Shown here piece by piece: positions 12,369-21,053 of a stretch of DNA of 64,000 nucleotides. The notes below the pieces were generated by a model. The model did no database searches. It was not told the DNA's origin and worked only from the letters and a program-made list of their open reading frames with translations. A program made the position numbers and the translations under genes. Position 1 is the first letter of the stretch. Each line of letters opens with the position of its first letter. The DNA is from Sphingosinicella microcystinivorans (lineage in GTDB: Bacteria > Pseudomonadota > Alphaproteobacteria > Sphingomonadales > Sphingomonadaceae), in contig NZ_RBWX01000007.1 of NCBI RefSeq assembly GCF_003634215.1, positions 1,598,945 through 1,662,944 of the forward strand, given 5' to 3'.

Positions 12369-12848
12369 ATGGCGACGCTTGAAAAGCTTCCGATCCTGCC
12401 GTCCGGCCATGCGAAGATGCAGGCCGAGCTGCAAAAGCTGAAGACGGTGGACCGTCCCGAGGTGGTGCAGGCCATCGAGGAGGCGCGCGCACACGGCGAC
12501 CTTTCGGAAAACGCCGAGTATCACGCCGCGAAGGAACGTCAGGGCCAGATCGAGGCGCAGATCATCGAGCTGGAAGACCAGCTCGCCCGCGCACAGGTGA
12601 TCGATCCGACAACGCTTTCGGGCGACAAGGTGGTGTTCGGCGCCACGGTCGATCTCCTCGACGAAGACGACAAGCCCGTTGTTTACCAGATCGTCGGCCC
12701 CTATGAGGCCGATGCCAAGCAGGGCCGTATCTCGTACACATCCCCGCTCGGCCGCGCGCTCATCGGGCGTCGTGTCGGCGAGGAGGTCGAAGTTTCGACC
12801 CCGTCCGGCGACAAGTATTACGAGATCGCCAAGCTCAACTTCATCTGA
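12369..12848 (+). CDS. greA: Transcription elongation factor GreA
   Basis: GreA rescues backtracked RNA polymerase by stimulating cleavage of the nascent transcript. The 159-residue protein shows the N-terminal coiled coil ([21 protein letters not shown], with the acidic D and E at the tip) and the C-terminal FKBP-like domain ending in [21 protein letters not shown]. The frame is open upstream to 12333, but the ATG at 12369 gives the usual [17 protein letters not shown] start and has GAGGAG about 13 bases ahead. It lies 87 bases after carB and 13 bases before the rhomboid gene. Confidence 0.96.
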   Translation: MATLEKLPILPSGHAKMQAELQKLKTVDRPEVVQAIEEARAHGDLSENAEYHAAKERQGQIEAQIIELEDQLARAQVIDPTTLSGDKVVFGATVDLLDEDDKPVVYQIVGPYEADAKQGRISYTSPLGRALIGRRVGEEVEVSTPSGDKYYEIAKLNFI

Positions 12849-12861
12849 AAGGCAAAAGCCG

Positions 12862-13488
12862 GTGCAAGCTGAACGCGTGGATCTCGCGACCCGCGCGATC
12901 ATCATCGCCTGCGTGCTTATCCAGCTCGCGGTGACGCTTGGCGGCCAGGCTTTCGAGGTGGCGATCAACATGGGCGGCGGGCTGATCCCGGCGCGGATCA
13001 GCGGTTCGCTCGTCCTCGATCACGCGATCCCGGCACCCGCGACGCTCGTTTCCTCGATCTTTCTCCACGGAAGCTGGGCGCACCTCGGCTTCAACATGCT
13101 GTTCCTTGCATGGATCGGCCGCTTCGTGGAGGCCGTGCTTGGCCGCTGGCGCTATCTGCTGCTGTTCTTCGTCTCGGGTATCGCAGGCGGGCTCGTGCAG
13201 GTCGCGCTCGATCCCGGCTCGCCGATCCCTGTGGTGGGTGCGAGCGGCGCTATTTCCGGCGTCTTCGCCGCTCACGCGATGATCTTCGGGCGTTCGGGCG
13301 GGAAGGGTGAGTTCGCCCGGGCGCTCCAGCTGGCCGCGCTGTGGATCGGCTTGCAGGTTGCAACGGGGCTCGTGCTCAATACGGATGGGGGCGGCATCGC
13401 GGTGGGCGCGCACATCGGCGGCTTCGTGGCGGGCCTGATCACGGCGCTGCCGCTCGCCCGCGCTGCCATAGCAAAGCGGTTACACTAA
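12862..13488 (+). CDS. Rhomboid family intramembrane serine protease
   Basis: Rhomboids cut transmembrane substrates inside the lipid bilayer. The 208-residue protein has about six hydrophobic segments and the family hallmarks: HGSWAHLGFNMLFL in the second helix region, the catalytic Ser128 in GASGAISG and the partner His184 in GAHIGGF. The start is a GTG with AAAGG about 8 bases upstream. ATG choices in this frame lie too far inside. It follows greA closely and overlaps the end of the convergent DUF4170 gene by 4 bases. The natural substrate cannot be told from context. Confidence 0.93.
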   Translation: MQAERVDLATRAIIIACVLIQLAVTLGGQAFEVAINMGGGLIPARISGSLVLDHAIPAPATLVSSIFLHGSWAHLGFNMLFLAWIGRFVEAVLGRWRYLLLFFVSGIAGGLVQVALDPGSPIPVVGASGAISGVFAAHAMIFGRSGGKGEFARALQLAALWIGLQVATGLVLNTDGGGIAVGAHIGGFVAGLITALPLARAAIAKRLH

Positions 13489-13724
13489 GCGGCAGGGTCC
13501 GCGTCGGGCTCCAGCAGCCGGTGCAGATGCACGACGACGTATTTCATTGCCGCATCGTCCACCGTACGCTGCGCGTTCGCACGCCACGCGTTTTCCGCGC
13601 TCTTGAAGTCAGGAAAAATGCCGACGATGTCGAGCGCGGAGAGGTCTTCAAACTCGAGCCCGCGCGGATCGGCAACGCGTCCGCCGAACACGAGGTGGAG
13701 TTTCTGTTTTTCAGTCTGGTCCAT
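13485..13724 (-). CDS. DUF4170 domain-containing protein
   Basis: This 79-residue protein matches the DUF4170 pattern of alphaproteobacteria: KLHLVFGGRVADPRG at the start, the central LDIVGIFPDFKSAENAW, and the ending VVVHLHRLLEPD. The family has no assigned function. The ATG lies 9 bases after the gamma-carbonic anhydrase stop, so the gene closes the cytochrome c, mlaC, carbonic anhydrase, DUF4170 run. It converges with the rhomboid gene and overlaps it by 4 bases. Confidence 0.88.
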   Translation of the reverse strand: MDQTEKQKLHLVFGGRVADPRGLEFEDLSALDIVGIFPDFKSAENAWRANAQRTVDDAAMKYVVVHLHRLLEPDADPAA

Positions 13725-13733
13725 GTACGTGCG

Positions 13734-14303
13734 CTATAGCGCCTCGAACTCGCTCTGCAAGCGTTCCAGCGTCGCACCGAGCCAGCGCTCGAAGTCCGGC
13801 CCTTCCCAGGCCCTGTGGTCGCCCTTTGCATAGGCGAGTGCGTTGCGGTGATAGATAAGCGCGTTCGCCCGGTTCGCGATCCAGCTGTTGTGGGTGCGGA
13901 TGACCTTCGCAGGGGAGCCGACGACGATGCTGTTCGGCGGCACCTGCGTGCCTTCACGCACGAAGGCGTGCTGGCCGACGATGCTGTTGTCGCCGATCAC
14001 CGCATCATTGAAGATCGTGGCATTCACACCGACGAGCACGTTGTTTCCGAGCTTGCAGCCGTGAATGGTGGCATGGTGGGTGATCGAGCAATAGTCGCCG
14101 ATTTCCACGGCCCGGCCCGGCTCGGCGTGGATCATCACGAAGTCCTGAATGTTCGTGAAGCGTCCGATGCGGATATGCTCCGCCTCCGAACGCATGACCG
14201 CGTTGCACCACACCGAGGCGCCTTCTTCGAGGCGGACCCGACCGTAAAGCTGCGCCGACGGATGGACGAACGCCGCAGCTTCACAGTCAAGTGTCGATGT
14301 CAT
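13734..14303 (-). CDS. Gamma-carbonic anhydrase family protein
   Basis: The 189-residue protein is a left-handed beta-helix of the YrdA/PaaY/CaiE type, seen as repeated hexapeptides such as IRIGRF, VEIGDY and AVIGDN. Three candidate zinc ligands are present: His59 (VMIHAE), His76 and His81 (THHATIHGC). Members form trimers with the metal at subunit interfaces; some are carbonic anhydrases, others have no shown activity. The start ATG overlaps the mlaC stop in ATGA, implying coupled translation. Together with the beta-class enzyme at 25604 it gives two carbonic-anhydrase classes in the window. Confidence 0.93.
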   Translation of the reverse strand: MTSTLDCEAAAFVHPSAQLYGRVRLEEGASVWCNAVMRSEAEHIRIGRFTNIQDFVMIHAEPGRAVEIGDYCSITHHATIHGCKLGNNVLVGVNATIFNDAVIGDNSIVGQHAFVREGTQVPPNSIVVGSPAKVIRTHNSWIANRANALIYHRNALAYAKGDHRAWEGPDFERWLGATLERLQSEFEAL

Positions 14304-14923
14304 GCGGACTTGCGGTCCCTCATGAACTGGACGAGCGCGTCGAAGCCGTTTTTCTGGATGTAGGCGGTGAAGTCGGCTTCCTGCGTGAGCGACAGGTTGA
14401 CGCCCGCCACCGTGAGGTTGTCGACGACGTATTTGCCGCTTTCATTCTTCTTCACGGTCCAGATCGAATCAATCGGCTGCGCGCCATTGTTGCGGATGAC
14501 GCGGGCGTAAACGTCGATCGTTCCGCGTGTACCGCGCGGCACGGTGCGGACAACCTTGAGCTCGCTGTCGGCGAACTCGAACAGGTTGTCGGTATACGTA
14601 TCGACGACGTAATTCGGGAACGCCGCCTGATAAGCCTGATACTGCTGCTTCGTGATCGTGCGCACATGGCGACGGATCAGGCGGTTTCCGATGTCGGTGA
14701 CGGCAAAGTTTTCCTTCAGCAGCGCACGGAATTTGGTGCGCACGTCATCCTTGTCGTTCGACTTGTCGCGAAGCACGGCATAGGCGCGCTGAGAGAGGTC
14801 GGCAATGAAGTTGCCGGCAGCCTTGCCGTTATCGGCAGGCGCCGTCGCCGGCGCCGCAAGGCTTACCGCAGGCGTGGCGACCGCCGCAGAGGCAAGAAGA
14901 ACCGCTATCGCGCGAATGAACAT
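14300..14923 (-). CDS. mlaC: MlaC-like phospholipid-binding periplasmic protein
   Basis: MlaC ferries phospholipids between the outer and inner membranes as part of the Mla lipid-asymmetry system. The 207-residue protein has a signal peptide of about 24 residues (MFIRAIAVLLASAAVATPAVSLA would be the first 23) and the MlaC fold with FIADLSQRAYAVLRDK, FRALLKENFAVTDIG, and DNLTVAGVNLSLTQEADF near the end. TGGAG sits 8 bases before the ATG. It stands apart from any mlaFEDB genes in the window, a common arrangement in alphaproteobacteria. The first domain name in databases is often just ABC transporter substrate-binding protein. Confidence 0.92.
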   Translation of the reverse strand: MFIRAIAVLLASAAVATPAVSLAAPATAPADNGKAAGNFIADLSQRAYAVLRDKSNDKDDVRTKFRALLKENFAVTDIGNRLIRRHVRTITKQQYQAYQAAFPNYVVDTYTDNLFEFADSELKVVRTVPRGTRGTIDVYARVIRNNGAQPIDSIWTVKKNESGKYVVDNLTVAGVNLSLTQEADFTAYIQKNGFDALVQFMRDRKSA

Positions 14924-14953
14924 CGATCAGAACTCCATAGGTTCGGCGTGCGC

Positions 14954-15337
14954 TCAGCGCGACGCCTTCAAGAGATAGTCGACGACCGCCTTGCGCTCGT
15001 CAGGCTTCTTCAACCCGACAAAGGCCATGGAAGTTCCCGGAACCACCTTGCGGGGATTGTCGAGATACGTGTCGAGCTTCTCCGCAGTCCACGTGAACCC
15101 GGCTTTTTTCATCGCCGGGGAATAGCGCGGAAAACTTTTTTCGGTGCCGGCAGTGCGCCCGATCAGCTTTTTGAGCGATGGCCCCTGGCGCGGCTTTTCC
15201 CCCGCCTGTGCCGGGTCCCAGTGACAGATGCCGCAGCGGGTCTTGAACAGCTGCGCTCCGTCTGCCGCTGACGCCGGACCGGCGATCAACACCGCAAAGG
15301 CGGAAAGGGCAACCAGACGGACAGCGCGCGTTTTCAT
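14954..15337 (-). CDS. Periplasmic class I cytochrome c
   Basis: A small electron carrier of 127 residues with a signal peptide (MKTRAVRLVALSAFAVLIAG, then PASA), one heme c site CGICH and a distal methionine candidate in PGTSMAFVGLKKPDERKAVVDYL, the pattern of mitochondrial-like cytochrome c550/c552. The open frame allows starts at 15373 and 15358, but 15337 gives the cleanest signal peptide; none has a strong ribosome-binding site. It is the first gene of the run through mlaC, and it diverges from the DUF2336 gene. Confidence 0.92.
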   Translation of the reverse strand: MKTRAVRLVALSAFAVLIAGPASAADGAQLFKTRCGICHWDPAQAGEKPRQGPSLKKLIGRTAGTEKSFPRYSPAMKKAGFTWTAEKLDTYLDNPRKVVPGTSMAFVGLKKPDERKAVVDYLLKASR

Positions 15338-15428
15338 GTGCGTAGCTTTCTTTTCCATAATGCTGGAATGCACGATCCCCTGTGAATCGGCGATTAATCG
15401 GTAATGTTTTTCGGGCTATTGTAAAGAG

Positions 15429-16379
15429 ATGGACCCGCTTCTGCCCTCTCTTGCCGACGTCGAGCGGCTCCAGGAGAACGCCGATGCAGAGGCCCGCCGC
15501 GCGCTCGCGCTGAAGCTGGGGCACAGCTACACGCAGCGCCTATTCGGCGACCGAGAACGCGGAATCGCGGACGATATTGTGCGCGCGATCGCTCGGGACG
15601 TCGAAGTTGAAGTGCGCAAGGCGCTCGCACAGACCATCGCTTCGAGTACGGACATTCCGCAGGACGTGGCACTGCGCATGGCGCACGACGTCATCGAGGT
15701 CGCCGAGCCGATCCTGAAGGCGAGCGATCTCCTCGACGACGATATGCTCGTGGAGATCGTGAAGTCGCGGAGCGAAGACCACCGCGTCGCCATCGCCGCG
15801 CGGCCCGTGGTGCGGGAGCCGGTTTCGGCGGCGATCGTTGAACATGCCGAAGTGCGGGCAGTCTCGACGCTTGCCGCCAATGCCGGCGCCGACATCGCCG
15901 AAGCCGCGATGGCGCGTGCCGTCGAACGCTTCGGGGATGAAGAGGCGGTGGCGATGCCGCTCGCTGACCGCCCATCGCTGCCGCTTGCGATTGCGGAGCG
16001 GCTCGTCGCGCTGGTTTCAAGCCGCCTCAGAGCGCGGATGGCGGGCGAGGGGGACCGGTTTCAGCAGTTCGCGAAAGGGCTTTCGCAGGTTTCCGAGGGT
16101 GCGGCGTTCATTCTGGGCGGCGGCGAAACCGATGTGCTCGATCTCATCGCCATGGTCGACCAACTGCACGCGGCCGGGAAGTTGCAACCCTCGCTCGTTA
16201 TCCGCGCGGGGCGGCTTGGCGACCGCGAGCTGATGCAGGCGGTCGTCTCAAGGCTCACCAGCATCCGCTACGGTCTCGTTGTCGAAGCCTTCGAGCAACC
16301 CGATTCCGCACGGCGGATGCTGCGCGAAGTGGGCCTCGTGCCGTCGGAAATCGACGAGGTCGTTCCCGCCGCCGCTTAA
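15429..16379 (+). CDS. DUF2336 domain-containing protein
   Basis: This 316-residue protein is a soluble helical repeat protein of the alphaproteobacterial DUF2336 family. It shows HEAT-like helical pairs such as LALKLGHSYTQRLF, DVEVEVRKALAQTIA and RMAHDVIEVAEPILKASD. Its role is not known. A weak promoter (TTAATC at 15394, 17 bases, TATTGT at 15417) would start transcription only a few bases before the ATG. The perfect palindrome CGATTAATCG at 15391-15400 overlaps that -35 region and lies between this gene and the divergent cytochrome c gene. The stop overlaps the convergent DUF3618 gene by 4 bases. Confidence 0.9.
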   Translation: MDPLLPSLADVERLQENADAEARRALALKLGHSYTQRLFGDRERGIADDIVRAIARDVEVEVRKALAQTIASSTDIPQDVALRMAHDVIEVAEPILKASDLLDDDMLVEIVKSRSEDHRVAIAARPVVREPVSAAIVEHAEVRAVSTLAANAGADIAEAAMARAVERFGDEEAVAMPLADRPSLPLAIAERLVALVSSRLRARMAGEGDRFQQFAKGLSQVSEGAAFILGGGETDVLDLIAMVDQLHAAGKLQPSLVIRAGRLGDRELMQAVVSRLTSIRYGLVVEAFEQPDSARRMLREVGLVPSEIDEVVPAAA

Positions 16380-17245
16380 GCGAGCTCGGCGGGCCCCTCG
16401 TCTTCGGGATTGGTGCCGTTCACCGTCTTGCCCTTGCTGCGGACGGCGGTTGTTGCGGACTTGGCGACCTCGGCCGCGCCCTCCTTGATCTCGTTGAAAC
16501 GCAGCTTGGCAGCTTCCTTGATCCCAAGCTCGGCAAGCTTTGCTTCACCGGCTGTGCGCGCGACCCTGGCCGCCGTACGCGCCGTTGACGCGAGCTTGTC
16601 GCGGACGGGTCCGATCGTGCGATTCTCGCTGCTGCTGCGCGGCAGCAATGCACCGATGATCGCGCCAAGCGCTGCACCCGCAAGCACGGCCGTGATGGGG
16701 TTCTCCTCGACGCTTTCGACTGTCCGCTCGCGCGCCTTCGCTGCCTGGATCTTCGCGCGTTCGGAATAGTCCGCGGCACGCTCCCGCGCTGTTTCCCAGG
16801 CATCATTGGCGTGCTGGCGCGCGGAAGCGAGCTTTTCGCCCGCGACGTCGCGGGCAGCCTGCGCCTTGTGTGTCACCGTCTCGCGCACTTGCTGCGCTGT
16901 CTGCTTCACGCTGTCCAGCCGGTCCTTGCCCGGCGCTTCGTTGCCGAAGTCATCTTCGTACTCGCTCATGGCGGGTGCCTTTCTGCTCTTCCGATTGTGC
17001 CGAGCGCCCGCCAACATGCCGGCAAGCGCGCCGACGATGGAGATAGCGCCAAGATTTTCGCGCGCAGCCTGACGGCCGCGTGCAACCAGTTCCGCCCCCC
17101 GTTCAGCGGCTGCATCAATCGCCTCGTTGGCGATCGTGCGGGGATCGAGCCGGTGACGGATCTCGCCGACGGTCAGCGCGATCCGCCGCCGCGCCTCGGC
17201 GGCTTCCGCTTCATAGAGGGCCGTGTTGACGGGATCGTCGTTCAC
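16376..17245 (-). CDS. DUF3618 domain-containing membrane protein
   Basis: The N-terminal part (EAAEARRRIALTVGEIRHRLDP, residues about 13-34) is a DUF3618 domain, a short helical module. The rest of the 289 residues is a long charged amphipathic region rich in Ala, Lys, Arg and Glu, with two glycine-rich hydrophobic stretches (AISIVGALAGMLAGA and ITAVLAGAALGAIIGALL) that may be membrane hairpins. Start is GTG overlapping the stop of the holin-like gene as GTGA. It is the third gene of a set whose other members resemble E. coli YqjE and YqjD/ElaB, proteins tied to stationary phase and inner membrane. Function is unproven. Confidence 0.87.
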   Translation of the reverse strand: MNDDPVNTALYEAEAAEARRRIALTVGEIRHRLDPRTIANEAIDAAAERGAELVARGRQAARENLGAISIVGALAGMLAGARHNRKSRKAPAMSEYEDDFGNEAPGKDRLDSVKQTAQQVRETVTHKAQAARDVAGEKLASARQHANDAWETARERAADYSERAKIQAAKARERTVESVEENPITAVLAGAALGAIIGALLPRSSSENRTIGPVRDKLASTARTAARVARTAGEAKLAELGIKEAAKLRFNEIKEGAAEVAKSATTAVRSKGKTVNGTNPEDEGPAELA

Positions 17246-17598
17246 ATTTCGCTCCGGTGGCGCAGCAGGGATGGGGGCTCGAGCACGATCTCAAGACGTT
17301 TGCGCCCTTCAACGAACAAAACGCACGACGCGCCCGCAGCGATCACAGTGACAATCACCACCGCCAGGAAAAATCCGACGAGCGGTCCGAGCAGCACGAC
17401 GAGCGCAGTCGCAATGCCCATCAGAGCGACAAACGCCAACGCAACCGAAGCGCTGAGCAAGCCAAGCGGTCGCCGCGCCAATTGAAGACGCCGGGCGATC
17501 TTCGCTTCGGCAATGCGGACTTCCGCCTGCAGTAGGTCTCCGCCTTCGTCGACGAGGCGCTCGAAGAGATCGGAGATTTTTACGTCCTGATCGGCCAC
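17242..17598 (-). CDS. Phage holin family / YqjE-like membrane protein
   Basis: This 118-residue protein carries a helical N terminus (LFERLVDEGGDLLQAEVRIAEAK) and two transmembrane helices (LLSASVALAFVALMGIATAL and LVGFFLAVVIVTVIAAGAS). The layout is that of the Holin-X superfamily, which includes E. coli YqjE. The name does not imply lysis, and no phage genes are near. GTG start with GAGAGGA 9 bases upstream. It lies 14 bases after the YqjD-like gene and overlaps DUF3618 by 4 bases. Confidence 0.87.
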   Translation of the reverse strand: MADQDVKISDLFERLVDEGGDLLQAEVRIAEAKIARRLQLARRPLGLLSASVALAFVALMGIATALVVLLGPLVGFFLAVVIVTVIAAGASCVLFVEGRKRLEIVLEPPSLLRHRSEM

Positions 17599-17612
17599 CC
17601 CTGTTGGTCCTC

Positions 17613-18041
17613 TCAGGCTTCGACGTCGTCGTTGCGGCTCGCCTTGAGGAAGCGCGAGATAATGAAGCCGGCGGCAGCCGCAGCGGCAATCACCAACACC
17701 GGCGAACGGCGTACCATCTCGCGGGTGTCATCGATAATGTCGTCGACGGTCTTCTCGCGCATCCGCTGCGCGAAGGACTCCACCGAATCGGCGGCTGAAT
17801 TGATGATGTTCGCGAGCGGCTCCGCCTGCGTGCCCTTCAGCTTGTCGGCGGCTTCGCGCGTGACATGCGAGACACTGCCAAGGGTTTCGGCGGCGCGGGT
17901 CTTGCCTTCCTCGGCGGCGCTGCGCGCCTTTGTCGAGGCTTCGGTCTTCAGCTTGCTGGCTTCAGCCTTGATGGTGGCCAGCCGGTCCGGTTTCGCGGCA
18001 ACCGGATCGGCAGCAGCAGGCGCGGGAAGAGTGTCGGACAT
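17613..18041 (-). CDS. YqjD/ElaB-like (DUF883-type) membrane-anchored protein
   Basis: The 142-residue product has a long charged helix rich in Ala, Lys and Glu and ends with a single transmembrane segment (VLVIAAAAAAGFIISRFL) preceded by the MREKTVDDIIDDTREMVRRSP stretch. This layout (soluble amphipathic helix plus C-terminal membrane anchor) is that of E. coli YqjD and ElaB, which bind ribosomes at the inner membrane in stationary phase. Similarity is of architecture; I cannot confirm homology. The frame is open to 18134, but the ATG at 18041 has AAAGGA 8 bases ahead. A GGAAC-type stress promoter lies about 35 bases upstream. Confidence 0.82.
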   Translation of the reverse strand: MSDTLPAPAAADPVAAKPDRLATIKAEASKLKTEASTKARSAAEEGKTRAAETLGSVSHVTREAADKLKGTQAEPLANIINSAADSVESFAQRMREKTVDDIIDDTREMVRRSPVLVIAAAAAAGFIISRFLKASRNDDVEA

Positions 18042-18076
18042 GCCAATTCCTTTCGGGCTTACAGGAGCTGTAATAG

Positions 18077-18101
18077 AACAATAGAACAGGATGTTGGTTC
18101 C
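18077..18101 (-). promoter_or_regulatory. Possible sigma-EcfG (general stress) promoter
   Basis: On the minus strand GGAAC (18101-18097) is followed after 16 bases by TGTT (18080-18077). The published alphaproteobacterial EcfG consensus is GGAAC, 16-17 bases, CGTT, so this matches in 8 of 9 positions. It would transcribe the YqjD-like, holin-like and DUF3618 genes, products of the kind often found in general stress regulons. The -10 part overlaps a tandem repeat of AATAGAAC (18072-18079 and 18080-18087, plus strand). Confidence 0.45.
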
Positions 18102-18173
18102 GTCCTCGACAAAAACAAGGCGGCATTGCGACATTGGCTCTACAAGCGGCGTTGCCCCGCGCGACGAGGCTGA

Positions 18174-19499
<1,326 letters not shown>

Positions 19500-19502
19500 C
19501 GC

Positions 19503-19530
19503 TTGAATCATTGGGATTCGCGTGATTCAA
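19503..19530. repeat. Inverted repeat between eno and ftsB
   Basis: TTGAATCA (19503-19510) and TGATTCAA (19523-19530) form a perfect 8-base stem with a 12-base loop. It starts 4 bases after the eno stop and ends at the AAAGG of ftsB. No U tract follows, so it is more likely an RNA processing or translation-modulating hairpin, or a protein binding site, than a terminator. Confidence 0.5.
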
Positions 19531-19538
19531 AGGCGGAC

Positions 19539-19853
19539 GTGAGCGAACCCGTCCGCCTTGTCTCCTATATGCGTGCAGCCTGGCTGCCGGCGCTCTGCAT
19601 TGGGCTTGTCGCGTTTTTCGGATGGCACGCAGTCGCGGGCGATACGGGCGTGCTCGCACTCGGAGGCTACAAGGCCGAGCAGACGCGCCTCACCAATGAG
19701 GCCGCAGCCGTCGCAAAGCGCAAAGCCGATCTTGAACGCAAGGTCGCCGCGCTTGATCCTGCGCGGGTTGATCCAGACTTCGCCGACGAACTCGTGCGTG
19801 AGAATCTGGGCCTCGTCCGCGAAGACGAGTTCGTCATCCGTCTCGACAAATAA
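19539..19853 (+). CDS. FtsB/DivIC-type septum formation initiator
   Basis: FtsB is a bitopic division protein that joins FtsL and FtsQ at the septum. The 104-residue protein has a short cytoplasmic N terminus, one membrane segment (AWLPALCIGLVAFFGWHAV), then a periplasmic coiled coil (KAEQTRLTNEAAAVAKRKADLERKVAALD) and the conserved end DELVRENLGLVREDEFVIRL. The GTG at 19539 has AAAGGCGGA just ahead; an in-frame TTG at 19503 lies within the inverted repeat and is less likely. The eno-ftsB-pdhA order is usual in alphaproteobacteria. Confidence 0.9.
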   Translation: MSEPVRLVSYMRAAWLPALCIGLVAFFGWHAVAGDTGVLALGGYKAEQTRLTNEAAAVAKRKADLERKVAALDPARVDPDFADELVRENLGLVREDEFVIRLDK

Positions 19854-19876
19854 GCAATCAAGGTTCGCGCTCGCGC

Positions 19877-19906
19877 TTGAACTTTACACACGGTCGCACG
19901 TATAGC
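19877..19906 (+). promoter_or_regulatory. Predicted promoter of the pyruvate dehydrogenase operon
   Basis: TTGAAC (19877-19882) is 18 bases from TATAGC (19901-19906), each matching four of six consensus positions. The predicted start near 19913 leaves about 40 bases of leader containing AGGAGG at 19942-19947. The gap between ftsB and pdhA is AT-richer than the genes around it. Confidence 0.4.
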
Positions 19907-19952
19907 GACGGTGAAGTAAAAAACTTTACCCTGCGAACCAGAGGAGGGGATC

Positions 19953-21053
19953 ATCGCCGAGCGAACCAAAGAGGCGAAAACAGCGCCCAAGACCAAACCT
20001 TCTGCTCGTAAAACAAAGGCTGCGACATCGCACCGGCAGTCTGAAGAGCGCGAAGGACTGGACCGGCTGCCCGACTATTCGCCTTACAAGGCCAGCGTCG
20101 ACGAACTCCTCGATTTCTACCGCCAGATGCTGCTTATCCGCCGTTTCGAGGAAAAGGCGGGCCAGCTTTACGGCATGGGGCTGATCGGCGGTTTCTGCCA
20201 CCTCTACATCGGACAGGAAGCTGTCGTGGTCGGCCTTCAGTCCGCGCTCAAGGCCGGGGACAGTGTCATCACCGGTTACCGCGACCATGGCCACATGCTC
20301 GCCTGCGGCATCGAATCACGCGCGGTGATGGCAGAACTGACCGGGCGCGCTGCCGGCATATCCAAAGGCAAGGGCGGCTCGATGCACATGTTCAGTGTCG
20401 AGCACGGTTTCTACGGCGGGCACGGCATCGTCGCCGCACAGGTGCCGCTCGGCACCGGGCTTGCCTTCGCGCACAAATACAAGGGCGACGGCAACGTCTG
20501 CCTCACCTATTTCGGTGATGGCGCCGCCAACCAGGGCCAGGTGTACGAAAGCTTCAATATGGCGGAGCTGTGGAAGCTCCCCGTGGTCTACGTGATCGAA
20601 AACAACCAGTACGCGATGGGCACGAGCGTCAACCGCGCAAGCGCGGAAGACCAGCTTTACCGCCGCGGCGAGAGCTTCCGCATCGAAGGCGTCCAGGTGA
20701 ACGGCATGGACGTGCTTGAAGTGCGCGGCGCCGCCCAGATGGCGATCGAATGGGTCCGATCCGGCAAGGGGCCGCTGCTTCTTGAACTGAAGACCTACCG
20801 CTATCGCGGCCACTCCATGTCCGATCCCGCGAAATACCGCTCGCGTGAGGAGGTGCAGGCCATGCGCGAGAAATCCGATCCGATCGAAGCGGCGAAGAAG
20901 CACCTGCTCGCCGCGGGGGTCGATGAGACCAAGCTGAAGGACATCGAGAAAGAGGTGCGGGCCATCGTCAACGATTCCGCCGACTTCGCCGAGCAGGCGC
21001 CTGAACCGGAGCTTCCAGAGCTCTATACCGACGTTCTGGTGGGGAACTACTGA
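19953..21053 (+). CDS. pdhA: Pyruvate dehydrogenase E1 component, alpha subunit (non-canonical start)
   Basis: E1 alpha binds thiamine diphosphate and, with PdhB, decarboxylates pyruvate. The motif [19 protein letters not shown] opens the cofactor site near residue 188, and [15 protein letters not shown] is the phosphorylation-loop region. The first ATG of the frame, at 20127, falls inside the conserved [21 protein letters not shown] helix, so it cannot be the true start. Between the in-frame stop at 19917 and that ATG there is no ATG, GTG or TTG. AGGAGG at 19942-19947 points to ATC at 19953 (spacing 5), giving 366 residues with a Lys/Ala-rich leader like that of relatives. CTG at 20067 is an alternative. 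The stop shares one base with pdhB. Confidence 0.9.
   Translation: MAERTKEAKTAPKTKPSARKTKAATSHRQSEEREGLDRLPDYSPYKASVDELLDFYRQMLLIRRFEEKAGQLYGMGLIGGFCHLYIGQEAVVVGLQSALKAGDSVITGYRDHGHMLACGIESRAVMAELTGRAAGISKGKGGSMHMFSVEHGFYGGHGIVAAQVPLGTGLAFAHKYKGDGNVCLTYFGDGAANQGQVYESFNMAELWKLPVVYVIENNQYAMGTSVNRASAEDQLYRRGESFRIEGVQVNGMDVLEVRGAAQMAIEWVRSGKGPLLLELKTYRYRGHSMSDPAKYRSREEVQAMREKSDPIEAAKKHLLAAGVDETKLKDIEKEVRAIVNDSADFAEQAPEPELPELYTDVLVGNY

Noticed and set aside
8970-12971. Very long open frame of 1333 codons on the minus strand opposite carB
   Set aside because: It mirrors carB codon by codon, is rich in Arg, His and Asp as expected from the complement of GC-rich codons, and has no recognisable domain.
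17242-17598. Prophage remnant suggested by the holin-like protein
   Set aside because: No endolysin, integrase or structural phage gene is near, and the neighbours fit the YqjD/YqjE type membrane set.
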